Positions 49,806 through 60,339 of a stretch of 64,000 nt of DNA are shown here, one piece after another. The notes beneath the pieces were generated by a model. The model was not told where the DNA came from and searched no databases. It saw nothing but the letters and a program-made list of their open reading frames with translations. The stretch lies in assembly GCA_963978895.1 (NCBI GenBank), contig OZ022244.1:27506257-27570256 (forward strand). The letters run 5' to 3'. Position 1 is the stretch's first letter. Each line of letters opens with the position of its first letter. A program made the translations under genes and the position numbers. The DNA is from Erpobdella octoculata (taxonomy: Eukaryota > Annelida > Clitellata > Hirudinida > Erpobdellidae).

Positions 49806-51908
49806 TCACGTTAAATTTGCATCCCGATCGGAGACGCTCAGATCATCAATATCAGAAGTAGTCAAAAACTCCATTTTCAATATTGATTCCAAAAGCAAAG
49901 CAAACAAAGCTGACTCTACTAAAAAGTGGCCGCGTAGTGCTCTAGCCACTGCCTTCCCTGTCATCATGTGAGTTATGGCTATGGGTCCATAACAGCACTG
50001 CAGCGCCTCTGTCAAACCTGAGCCGGCCATGACATGACCAATGCTGCCCAAATAACTCATCAAGACATGAAACCCACCTAGACGACATACTATGTTCAGT
50101 TTGGATGAATGCACAATATCAACAGCCTTTAACCACAGCGGCTGATCGAAAGTCACACAAGCCGTTGGAATGTTGAGCTTTTCAGCCTGGCGTTCTATGA
50201 AAGTTAACGTGGAAAAAATACAAGACATGTCATTAGGATTCAAATCAATAATCGGAAGCATCCTTATGTCTGATGATGATCTGAAATCTCCGTCTGGCTT
50301 ACAAGCATGTTCCATAAAGCCAGACCAATTTGGCCTTTGCTGATCTTCATCTAAGCACAAGATACCGATTTTCCAGGCAAGTTCCAAGTTTAAAGAAGGA
50401 GGCAACACAGAAGGAAAATTTAATTGAGAGATGGGCTTGAAAGACATCAATGATAATGATGACTTGTCGGGGAATGTGTATCCCAATATAGGAATACCTC
50501 GGTTGTTCACAACACAACTGGATTTTAGGCGTGACAATCGGGGTACAGGTGATTCAGCAAAGTGTCCTGACCCTAATCGATTACACGGAGTAGACATTGA
50601 TATAATGCCCATACCGTGAAAGGTACCACTTCCATCTAAAGTGATAACGTTGTGGTCAAGATTATCACCAGACCATTGCGTAAAACATTGAGGAAAAGAC
50701 TGAGGAGTATCAGGGGAGTCATTCTGAACCACTGATTGTTTAAAAAGTTCAACTTCATCATATGAAATTGAAAATCCCAACCGTGACAGCAAATCAAGCA
50801 GCCATCTAGATCCAAAGGCGTGATCTAAACTAACTCCAACGCCAAACAAAATTGGAGAAATAAGAGATCTTTGTCTTGCCCCCTGCACAATAGAATGACA
50901 TATGGAAACTTGTTTTATTTCATTACAAACAATATTTTCTATTAAGATTTTCAACAAACTAGGAATCCACCTTTTGGCATTTTCAATATTTGAGAAATCA
51001 TCAGTTCCTGGATATGTTTCATTTGAGGACATTTCCCTTATTTGAGCTCTTATCAATTTTGCTGCTGCCACTATGATACGCTCACTCTCATCTTCTATGC
51101 TACTCTTTTTTTCATCATACCATTGCTTAGTTATAATGTGAGACGCCATGTTACGGAAGCAAATAACATTTTTCCGACCACAAACTTCGGCAAAAAATGT
51201 GCTCGGCGTAGCGTTCTTCCAGCTTTCGTTTTATATGTTTTAATGAATACACTTCACCATCTTCCGATAATTCTTGCATTTTAATTTGTAATTCAGCTAT
51301 TGTATAAATTCCTTGATCTTCTTCTTCTAACCAGTCACACAGTTTCTCAAAAGTAATTAACATGTCGTTATCTGGATGTCGACCTGGCTGGTTTCGGCCA
51401 GCGGTATTATCTCCGACATGTGACGATCTACATTTTTGGAACACAGAAAGACACACTCTGTGGTAACGAGCTTCTTCAGCAGGTAAGTCATTGCATGTAT
51501 TTAACCTACCAAGAACTTCTACACTCCATGCATCATTTCTTTTGTGGCAAGTTTCAATTATAGTTTCTCTGAATTTCAATGTCATCACAGTACTTGATTC
51601 TTCTTTTAAATGTTTTTTTACTTTCTCCAAAAACTATTTTTCCACACAAAAAACAATGTTGCTTCCAATTGATAGTGTCGACAGACGATCGTAATAATTT
51701 ACACTTAAAATTCTCTTGATCAACACCAACACCTTCTGCATGCTGCTCATTCTTTCGTTGCAATTGATCGAAACTTCTTTTGTTAGTGTAGTCTCTCCGG
51801 CAATGATCATGAACATTAGCTACATTTGGTTTATTTAACAGATACTCTGTTAACTGTTCATCACCACGTAAAACGCTGAATTGACATAACGTTTCAATAC
51901 CTTTAACA
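49806..51908 (-). pseudogene. element E protein, main part (likely transposase), two frameshifts
   Basis: Minus-strand reading continues from the piece at 59713-59804: VKGIETLCQFSVLRGDEQL, then VHDHCRRDYTNKR, CFLCGKIVFGESK, a frameshift in an A7 run near 51640, LNTCNDLPAEEARYHRVC, then a second frameshift in a T run near 51190, CGRKNVICFRNMA, and a 447-residue stretch from 51149. That stretch contains WSGDNLDHN (Asp162), GTFHGMGII, TFDQPLWLKA (Asp335) and RLGGFHVLMSYLGSIGHVMA. I recall similar proteins in cnidarian and arthropod genomes, annotated as hypothetical. The two conserved Asp motifs could belong to a DDE/D catalytic centre; that is inference. Confidence 0.65.
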
Positions 51909-51929
51909 CCTAGTGTAACGTGCCTGAAG

Positions 51930-53070
51930 TTAGCTCAGTGAGCCAAGTCGCTGGTATCTAACACGGGAAAATAAAAGTTCGTGCATTTGTGCCTAATATA
52001 TATCAAAAAATTCTATATTTTATTTAAAAATTAATGGTATACATTATTTTAAAATGCACGATAAATTGACCGAGTTATTAAACAAAAACAAACGAGCTTA
52101 GTTTCGGCCGCTCAGTGAGCCAATTAACACGGGAAAATAAAAGTTCGTGCATTTGTGCCTAATATATATCAAAAAATTATATATTTTATTTAAAAATTAA
52201 TGGTATAAATTATTTTTAAATGCACGATAAATTGAGCGAGTTATTAAACAAAAACAAACGAGCTTAGTTTCCGCCGCTCTGTGAGCCAATTAACACGGAA
52301 AATAAGAGTTCATGCATTTGTGCCTAATATATATCAAACAATTCTATACTTTATAACAAAATTAATGGTATAAATTATTTTAAAAAGCACGATAAATTGA
52401 CCCAGTTATTAAACAAAAACCAATAAGCTTAGTTTCGGTCGCTCAATGAGCCAATTAACACGGGAAAATCAAAGTTCGTGGATGTTTGCCTAAAATATAT
52501 CAAAAGATTATATATTTTATAAAAAAAATTAATGGTATAAATTATTTTAAAATGCACGATAAATTGACCGAGTTATTAAACAAAAACAAACGAGCTTAGT
52601 TTCGGCCGCTCAGTGAGCCACTTAACCCGGGAAAATAAAAGTTCGTGCATTTGTGTCTAATATATCTCAAAAAATTCTATATTTTATAACAAAATTAATG
52701 GTATAAAATATTTTAAAATGCACGATAAATTGACCCAGTTATTAAACAAAAACTAGTTAGCTTAGTTTCGGCCGCTCAGTGAGCCAATTAACACGGGAAA
52801 ATAAAAGTTCGTGCATTTGTGCCTAAAATATATCAAAAGATTATATATTTTATAAAAAAATTAATGGTATAAATTATTTTAAAATGCACGATAAATTGAC
52901 CGAGTTATTAGACAAAATCCAATAAGCTTAGTTTCGGTCGCCAATTAACACGGGAAAATCAAAGTTCGCGGAGGTTTGCCTAATATGTATCATGAAATTA
53001 TAAATTTTATTATAAAATTAATAGTATAAATTATTTCAATATGCACAATGAATTAACCGATGCATGTTCG
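51930..53070. repeat. left arm array of ~165-bp units
   Basis: The unit runs from gctcagtgagccaattaaca, cgggaaaataaaagttcgtg and catttgtgcctaatatatat to taaattgaccgagttattaa and cgagcttagtttcggccg. The last units are more diverged. Confidence 0.95.
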
Positions 53071-53151
53071 ATTTTTCTCAACTGGTTGAGAAACTCACGC
53101 TCTGATTGGATAATTGGTTTGCTTACTCTTATTTTAACAAATAGAAATTAC

Positions 53152-53935
53152 CAGTGATGGGTTTTAACTACTTTAAAAGTAGTTAACTACTTTATTTAAC
53201 TACTCATAAAAAAGTTGTTAGTAACTATTTCCTAACTACTTTTAACAGCAGTAGTTATTAACTACCTCTTAACTACTGTCTAGTAGTTAACTACTTTTTA
53301 ACATTAACCAAAAAACCTTTAAACATTTGCAATTAAATACAAGTTAAATAAATCTTATTTGTCAAACTTTTGGTTCATTTCATTTATGTATGCCAACAAA
53401 CTTTCTTTGATCAAATATTTTTTGTTCGTGATTCAAAAAATTTAATTTAAATTGTGGAATTATCGCTGTTGCTAAAAGATATTCTTCATTTTCCAAAACA
53501 GGACCAAATCGTTTTTCTATACCTTGAGATAGTGCTTGTAAAAGAGCATTGATGGTTTTATCTGAATATGATGTTATTTTTTTAATCCTATAATGGTTTG
53601 AATAATGTGACCAATGTGTGACTTTTCACTTTAGAAAATATCCATTGCGGTGACTATTGGATTTCTTTAAATGCAACTTGCCCTAACTTCTTCTGACAAT
53701 CACAAACATTATTGAAAGCTATATTAACAATCCTTTCAACCGAATAGAATTTTGAGCACCACCGTGTAACATTTGGCTTTATAAATGTTGAACCACTAAT
53801 GTCCTGTACATCCTCAGCATTTTTTACATTGCGATGAATGAAGTTTGATAACGATACAACTTTTGCCATTGATCTATCATAAAGTTGTTTGGATTTCAAA
53901 TTATCCCTTACAAACACTTGCCACGAAATTTAAGA
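53152..53935 (-). pseudogene. hAT fragment with CAGTGATGGG end
   Basis: The left end CAGTGATGGGTTTTAACTAC is followed by many actacttt/agtagtta motifs. The minus-strand ORF 53654-53917 has IHRNVKNAEDVQ and FIKPNVTRWCSKFYSVERI, a hAT catalytic-region motif (NVTRWNS.Y.M). The right end is missing and stops are frequent. Confidence 0.6.
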
Positions 53936-56040
53936 TATAACTAGAAGTAGCCCGTCAAAAATGACCGTTTTTGTGATTTTTATCGAACTATCAGATTTCT
54001 ATATATACAAATGAATGTTTGTATATATGTATGTATGTATATAGGTATGTTATTTATGCATTGCTACACCATTCATCCGATCGTAATAAAATTTTCACAC
54101 AACCTTGAGAGTCAAGGGAAATCAAATATAGAGAAAAGCGTTACAGCCCATGGTGCCCGTTTATATAGACCACTGATCTTTATAATATAGAACTGGATAG
54201 CGCTTAGCCTTGCCTGGGAGTAGCCGCTGGTCGCCATTTTGGAACTCCTAGGCTCCGCCTACCTACTTGATGCTATTTACGGAATATTTTTAGAAGTGTA
54301 TAAATTCCGAATTGCCCTACTAGTAATTGCTTTAATAAACAATATAAGGGATCAGAACATTCATTTCATTTATAAGTACCTAATTAATGCAGTTTTTAGC
54401 AAGGTTATTTGCTGCCCAAGCTATATTTAGCAACACTGGCTAAGCAACCATATTACTATATCAGACTAAAATTTAGGCGGGTTTTAGGCCCTAAATAATT
54501 TAATGTGATCCTCAACATCATGTTGAAAGGTTTAAAAAATAGCTTTTGTTTAAGTTTTAAGTTCGCAAAGAAAAAATGTAGAACTTCTGACTTTGTTTCT
54601 AGCTTCGTTGAATGCTAAGAAAGCAGTAGCACAAAAATATATAAAAAACAGATTGATTCATTTTTATAGACAATTTAAACAGAAAACATAATATGAAAAC
54701 AACCATTCAATCGTACGATTTATTTTCACAAAGGTATTTTGACTTTAAGATCATGAATCGCAACATCAGTTCAGTCATGTTAAAGCATCCAAAAAGTGGG
54801 TTTGTGGGAGTAGAATACGCCTAACTATCTCAAAGCCGGGCATAGCTAGAACCTTCACATCATATCACATGCAGTCCATTGCTATAAAAACCTAAAGTCA
54901 TTGGTTTGTATATAGATCAATTAATATTTAAAGAATACAAAAATAAAATAAAACAACAACGTAATGGCAATTAGCTTACGTTGCACGTCAAATTACCCCA
55001 AAGCCTGAATCAAATTAAACACTTTTACGAACGATAAAAATTAAATGAAATTTTAATATGTTATAGTTTACACGTAACTTATTCAGCCTAAACTAAATAT
55101 ATTATTCGCTGACCCATTGTTATAGACCTAGGTAACACACTCGTTACCCAGGGCCGTAACCAGGAATTTGGAAGTGGGGGGCCCAAGAACTTTTGGGGGA
55201 GGGCACTGTATAAATTTATTGTTTACATAAGTTGCGCGTGCTAGTGATTTGACCTCAAAATGAGCTTTACGCAAAAAAAACAGGTTTAGCGATTGAAATT
55301 TGAATCTTATTCAACCTTATTCTACCATATTAATTTGAATTTGAAAATATTCTGAATCAACATGAGAACTTCCTAAAGCATGTAACGATGACGCAAACAA
55401 ACAACAAAGAAATTTATGTTAATGTGTAGTAGAGTGTTCTTGCATGCGGTCACTGCATCCAATCACTGTGGTAAGTCTCTTCTAGTAGCATCTCTCTTTT
55501 CCTCTCTCTGTGAGCTGTGATATTCTCACGCTTTCTTTTGACTCATAACCATCTGGTTTATTTTCCATTAGTTTCATTAATTGGGTATTTTCTCATCCGT
55601 TGTATCGAGTTGCATGGATCTGTGTTTTTAATTATGACCCAGAGACATCTATGGCATGACGTGATCTGTGTGTATGTTTGACGAATATAATTATTGAATG
55701 TTTTTACACGAAATTAAGATATTTACAGTTTCTTGAGCATAGCTTACACTGTAATCTTAATGATGTTTTATCATAGTTGTATAGATTTATCGGGGTATGA
55801 AACTTGCAAATACAAATTAGTTATATACGCTAATTTCCACTACCAAGGACCACCTTTAGGTCAAAAACACGATGGAAGAAAATAAAAGAAATATATATTC
55901 ATGATGATAGTAGTAAAATAGTCATAGTTGTGACGGAGTGTTTCGTTGTAGCTATGTGCGCCCGCTTCAATTCGACCTGCATCTCATTTATATCGTAAGT
56001 TGTTGAGTGTAATTCTGGATAACATAGTTTATTACAATAT
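53936..56040. other. element D interior without a recognised gene
   Basis: Contains a Helitron-type fragment at 53941 (tagaagtagcccgtcaaaaa), a half-palindrome at 54165 related to 7460, and at 55149 a DNA-transposon-like start cagggccgtaaccaggaatt with a G-rich block. The ORF at 54239-54430 has no recognisable domain. Confidence 0.4.
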
Positions 56041-57950
56041 TTTACATATTAGCCTATATGCCCCGACAGTAACAAAAAAACCATAAAAAGAATAAATTAA
56101 AGAACATAAATTATTAAAAAAAACAAACAAACAAAAAGTACAGATAAGTCAAATTTCGTTCCTCCAGCAAAATCGTGTAGGATGGTCCATTCAGTGAGCA
56201 TCCAGGAGACTTTTAAACTGGAAGATATCTTTTGCTTCTATGACTGAAGCAGGGAGTTTATTCCATGTATTGATTACTCTTGTAGTAAAGAAAAACTTTT
56301 TGATGTCCAGTCTAGAATATGGTTTTTCCAACTTGTGAATGTGCCCTCTTGTGTTGAGTAAATTAGATTTTTTTATTAAACTTGGAGCTGAATTGGCACA
56401 GTAAAAATTGTTTAATATTTTATAGACTTCAATCATGTCTCCTCTAGATCTTCTAAGCCTTAGAGTAGATAAATCGAGATACTTCAGTCTTTCTTTATAT
56501 TTCAAATTTCGACATTCACGCACTAGCTTAGTTGCTCTTTTTTGTACTTTTTCAAGTTTTTCTATCATGCCTATATTGTGAGGGGACCATACCACAAAAG
56601 CATATTCAAGATGTGGACGGACTAAACCTTTATACAGAAGCAAAAAACAATCCTTCGATAAGTTGTGGAAATTTCTTTTAACAACTCCTAGAATGCTATT
56701 AGCGGTTTTGACTAATTTGCATATATGAGTAGTAAATTTTAGGTTGCTGTCTATTACAACTCCTAGATCTCTGACTTCATGGACTGTTGAAATGTGGTGT
56801 TTAGTCTCCCCTTCAGCAAAGTTGTAGTCAAATTTATATGTGTTATGCAATGACAAATATACACACTTGCTATAGTTCAGTTTTAGGAGCCAGAGATCTA
56901 AACAGCATTGGAGAATCTGTTGATCATCTACACTGTTGATTATCCTGAAAATTTTTGCATCGTCAGCAAATAAAAAGATATTTAGACCTTCAACGTCACA
57001 AGCTTGAAATACGTCATTGATATAAATTACAAATAGTAAAGGACCTAGGACACTTCCTTGTGGGACTCCGCTCAAGACTTTATGCCTAGATGATAGCTGG
57101 TCATTAACCTTGACTTGAAAGTGTCTTGTTGTCAGAAAGTTTTCAATCCATCCTATCAGAGTATCGTGTAATTTATAGCACTTCAATTTATAAATTAACT
57201 TTTTGTGTGGCACTTTGTCAAATGCCTTTTCAAAATCGGTGTAGATTATATCTACTTGCTTGCCTTGATCCAGAGCACTTGTCCAGAGATTCATAATTTT
57301 CAGTAATTGCAAAGAAGTAGATTTACCTTTCATGAAACCATACTGATTACCATGGAATAAATTATTATTTAAAAAGTGTGATAGTATAAAATCGCTCAGA
57401 ATAGATTCCATTATTTTACACGGAACTGAGGTCAAGGACACCGGTCTATAATTTAATGGATCATGCTTACTACCTTTTTTAAATATTGGAACTATAGTAC
57501 TAATTTTCCAATCCTCAGGGAGTGTTCTTTTACACAGTGAATCACTGAAAATTTTAGCCAAACATGTATAAATTTCATGCCTACACTCGGAAAGAATTTT
57601 TGGGTAGATACCATCAGGTCCTTGAGATTTGTTAGGATTCATTTTACACAGTTTGGCAAAAACTAATTCAGGTATTATTGATATTTCATTCATTGGAAAA
57701 TCAGTTTTGAAAAGCAACTTCTCGTAATTAAAATCTGAAGTATCATTTACAAAAACCTGTTCAAAGAAAGATGCCAGACATTCCGATTTATCTTTATCTG
57801 AGGAGCAGATCACTGTTTTCCCATTGCTATCAGTATATTTTAAATCTCCTATGGTGCTTGTTGTTTGAGTTTTAGTTTTAACATACTTCCAAAAAGCCTT
57901 AGGATTGTTTTTACATTTGCCGGCAACCGACAGTTGATAATAAGGAAACG
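56040..57950 (-). mobile_element. 5-prime-truncated CR1/Jockey-like LINE
   Basis: A non-LTR element in minus orientation containing the reverse transcriptase ORF and a short 3-prime tail. The endonuclease domain is absent. It is bounded upstream by the Helitron-type end at 57963-58016. Confidence 0.75.
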
Positions 57951-57966
57951 GGAGAGAAAGAGACAA
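56191..57966 (-). CDS. LINE reverse transcriptase, long open frame
   Basis: The genuine part starts around YQLSVAGKCKNNPKAFWKYV; the initial MSLSLPF is read-through of flanking DNA. RT motifs in order: SQGPDGIYPKIL, NYRPVSLTSVPCK, YTDFEKAFDKVPH, GVPQGSVLGPLLFVIYIND, and the catalytic FADD (IFLFADDAKIF), then the C-terminal VINTWNKLPASVIEAKDIFQ typical of CR1/Jockey-type ORF2. About 580 residues are intact with no stop, so the copy is young, but the N-terminal endonuclease is lost by 5-prime truncation and it cannot move on its own. Confidence 0.85.
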   Translation of the reverse strand: MSLSLPFPYYQLSVAGKCKNNPKAFWKYVKTKTQTTSTIGDLKYTDSNGKTVICSSDKDKSECLASFFEQVFVNDTSDFNYEKLLFKTDFPMNEISIIPELVFAKLCKMNPNKSQGPDGIYPKILSECRHEIYTCLAKIFSDSLCKRTLPEDWKISTIVPIFKKGSKHDPLNYRPVSLTSVPCKIMESILSDFILSHFLNNNLFHGNQYGFMKGKSTSLQLLKIMNLWTSALDQGKQVDIIYTDFEKAFDKVPHKKLIYKLKCYKLHDTLIGWIENFLTTRHFQVKVNDQLSSRHKVLSGVPQGSVLGPLLFVIYINDVFQACDVEGLNIFLFADDAKIFRIINSVDDQQILQCCLDLWLLKLNYSKCVYLSLHNTYKFDYNFAEGETKHHISTVHEVRDLGVVIDSNLKFTTHICKLVKTANSILGVVKRNFHNLSKDCFLLLYKGLVRPHLEYAFVVWSPHNIGMIEKLEKVQKRATKLVRECRNLKYKERLKYLDLSTLRLRRSRGDMIEVYKILNNFYCANSAPSLIKKSNLLNTRGHIHKLEKPYSRLDIKKFFFTTRVINTWNKLPASVIEAKDIFQFKSLLDAH

Positions 57967-58016
57967 ACATTAGAAAAATCTCTAAAAAACCCGGGCAACG
58001 CCGGGTATCTCCGCTA

Positions 58017-58061
<45 letters not shown>

Positions 58062-58739
58062 TAGCAAATCTATTTTACGTTTTATAGGCTAACAGAAGTT
58101 ATGAAAGAATGTAAAAGAGAAAATGAGCGTGAACGGGAACGGGAACGGGAGAGCAACCGTGACCGGGAAAGCAAGCATGACCGGGAACGAGAGAGCAAGC
58201 GTGAGCGGGAACAGGAAAGCGACCGGGAACGGAAAAGCGACCGGGAACGGTAAAGCGACCGGGAACGGGAAAGCGACCGGGAACGGGAAAGCGACCGGGA
58301 ACGGGAAAGCGATCGGGAACGGGAAAGCGACCGAGAACGGGAAAGCGACCGGGAACGGGAAAGCGACCGGGAACGGGAAAGCGACCGGGAACGGGAAAGC
58401 GACCGGGAACGCGGAAAGCGACCGGGAACGCGGAAAGCGACCGGGAACGCGGAAAGCGACCGGGAACGCGGAAAGCGACCGGGAACGCGGAAAGCGACCG
58501 GGAACGCGGAAAGCGACTGGAATCGGGAGAGCAAGCATGGAAGGAAACGCGAGCAAGAGAGAAAATAGATAACAAAACTTCTGAGCGGGAAAGCGACCGG
58601 GAGCTGGAAAACGACCGAGAGCGGAAAAGCGACCGGGAACGCTACGAAAACGGGAAAGTGGAGAAGGGAACGGGAGCGAGAGAGACAAACATTAGAAAAA
58701 CCTCTAAAAACCCCGGGCAACGCCGGGTAACCCCGCTAG
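57963..58739 (+). mobile_element. Helitron-type terminus, duplicated around a minisatellite
   Basis: Two near-identical 3-prime ends lie at about 57963-58016 and 58685-58739: gacaaacattagaaaaa, the GC hairpin cccgggcaacgccggg, then ccgCTAG followed by T. Hairpin plus CTAG-T is the Helitron signature. Between them lie a (TA)n tract (58018-58058) and the minisatellite. Confidence 0.6.
58125..58525. repeat. 18/19-bp GC-rich minisatellite
   Basis: First part: units of cgggaacgggaaagcgac. From about 58408: units of cgggaacgcggaaagcgac, one base longer. All frames stay open, giving Arg-Ser or Pro-Phe/Val repeats that are not genes. It is the most GC-rich stretch of the window. Confidence 0.95.
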
Positions 58740-58740
58740 T

Positions 58741-59690
58741 TTTGTTATAAAGTATAGAATTGTTTGATATATATTAGGCACAAATGCACGAACTTTTATT
58801 TTCCCGTGTTAATTAGCTCCATAGATATCTATGATTGGCTCACTGAGCGGCCGAAACTAAGCTCGTTTGTTTTTGTTTAATAACTCGGTCAATTTATCGT
58901 GCATTTTAAAATAATTTATACCATTAATTTTTTTATAAAATATATAATCTTTTGATATATTTTAGGCAAACATCCACGAACTTTGATTTTCCCGTGTTAA
59001 TTGGCTCATTGAGCGACCGAAACTAAGCTTATTGGTTTTTGTTTAATAACTGGGTCAATTTATCGTGCATTTTAAAATAATTTATACCATTAATTTTGTT
59101 ATAAAGTATTTTTTTTTTTTTTTATAATAGTTTATAGTCCTTTACACCATGTGTTTTAAGACTGAAATGTCTGTATGTAGGAAACAGCTAAGTACTTCCT
59201 GTTGTGGATCATAACTTTTCCCTCCTCCTTTCTCCAGGCTTGGGACTGGCTCGCAATTAGCGAGGCGGAGTTGTTATAAAGTATAGAATTGTTTGATATA
59301 TATTAGGCACAAATGCACGAACTTTTATTTTCCGTGTTAATTGGCTCACAGAGCGGCCGAAACTAAGCTCGTTTGTTTTTGTTTAATAATTTGCTCAATT
59401 TATTGTGCATTTTAAAATAATTTATACCATTAATTTTTAAATAAAATATATAATTTTTTTATATATATTAGGCACGAATGCACGAACTTTTATTTTTCCG
59501 TGTTAATTGGCTCACTGAGCGGCCGAAACTAAGCTCGTTTGTTTTTGTTTAATAACTCGGTCAATTTATCGTGCATTTTAAAATAATTTATACCATTAAT
59601 TTTTAAATAAAATATAGAATTTTTTGATATATATTAGGCACAAATGCACGAACTTTTATTTTTCCGTGTTAGATACCAACGACTTGGCTC
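58741..59690. repeat. right arm array of ~165-bp units, inverted
   Basis: Reverse complement of the left-arm unit, repeated about five times and interrupted by the SINE at 59109-59270. The two arms would form a hairpin of roughly 0.9 kb if single-stranded. Confidence 0.95.
59109..59270 (-). mobile_element. SINE-like insertion, second copy, TSD ttgttataaagta
   Basis: Same family as 38082-38263, with the same start and a poly(A) end (T run at 59109 onward). It is flanked by ttgttataaagta at 59096-59108 and 59271-59283. It is inserted in the right arm of element D, the latest event in that nest. Confidence 0.85.
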
Positions 59691-59712
59691 ACTGAGCTAA
59701 CTTCAGGCACGT

Positions 59713-59804
59713 CCTAGTGTAACCATCTTGACTGTATCACAGACGTTGTCGGAACGGAATTCAGTTCGACAAATTAAACATACCATTTCATTTAGTTCAC
59801 CCAT
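59713..59804 (-). pseudogene. element E protein, N-terminal zinc-finger piece cut off by element D
   Basis: Starts at the ATG 59802-59804, MGELNEMVCLICRTEF, and runs to TVKMVTLG at the 9-bp target duplication. The continuation lies 7.8 kb away at 51917 downward. The CxxC pair starts a probable zinc-binding domain completed by the HDHC motif of the other piece. Confidence 0.7.
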
Positions 59805-60339
59805 TTCGAAAAAGAACAATACAAACTCCAAAAAATAGATGTTTTACAAAATACTAACTTAGAAATCCGATGTTTTACGACAATTTACGAAAATACTAAC
59901 TTATCGCTCACTTCGGTAAATCTCATTCAAAAAAGCGTCAAAAAACCAATTTCCGAAACGACGATTTCAACCGATTTTTGCAGGAAGAATCATAAACGTA
60001 TTACAAACAATATATCCAAAAATCAGCTTGATGCGAATTTTGTCTAGGTACAACAAGGAAAAATTTTAATTCTCCTGGACTAGTTCGTTGTCGCTTTATT
60101 CAAGTTATATTAACGTGTTCGTTGGTTTATTCTTTATTCAAGTTGTATTAACGAGTTCGTCGGATCATTTTATTCAAGTTGTATTATCGTGTTCGTCGGT
60201 TTATTCAAGTTATATTAACGTATTAACGTAACGACGTAACATCGTAACGGACGTAACGTGTTCGTATTTTGGATTACATTTGGATTTACTTAAACTAAGC
60301 TAGTTTTAGTTACTTCTAGTAAAATTTGTTATATCAAAT

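Larger units (their letters stand above)
51918..59712. mobile_element. element D: Mutator-type insertion with repeat-array arms
   Basis: The ends read ACGTGCCTGAAGTTAGCTCA and its reverse complement. The target cctagtgta is duplicated at 51909-51917 and 59713-59721. The left arm (to about 53070) is seven ~165-bp units. The right arm (58741-59712) is the same array inverted, about five units, with a SINE inside. A 9-bp TSD and very long inverted arms fit Mutator-like or fold-back elements. The interior is other elements' debris; no transposase of its own is seen. Confidence 0.8.
49005..60082 (-). mobile_element. element E: TIR transposon with 3-bp TSD and a large zinc-finger gene
   Basis: It starts TAGTCCAGGAGAATTAAAA and ends with the exact reverse complement. 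The target gtt is present at 49002-49004 and 60083-60085; the empty site is the left copy (ttacagttcgttg near 4000). Removing nested element D leaves about 3.3 kb with one minus-strand gene from 59804 to 49806. A poly(A) run of about 28 lies at 49280. 3-bp duplications occur in Academ, CACTA and Harbinger groups; the protein does not look like CACTA or Harbinger, so an Academ-like placement is a guess. Confidence 0.8.

Noticed and set aside
58082..58720. Long Arg-Ser-rich and Pro/Phe/Val-rich ORFs on both strands
   Set aside because: All are readings of the 18/19-bp minisatellite; several frames are open at once.
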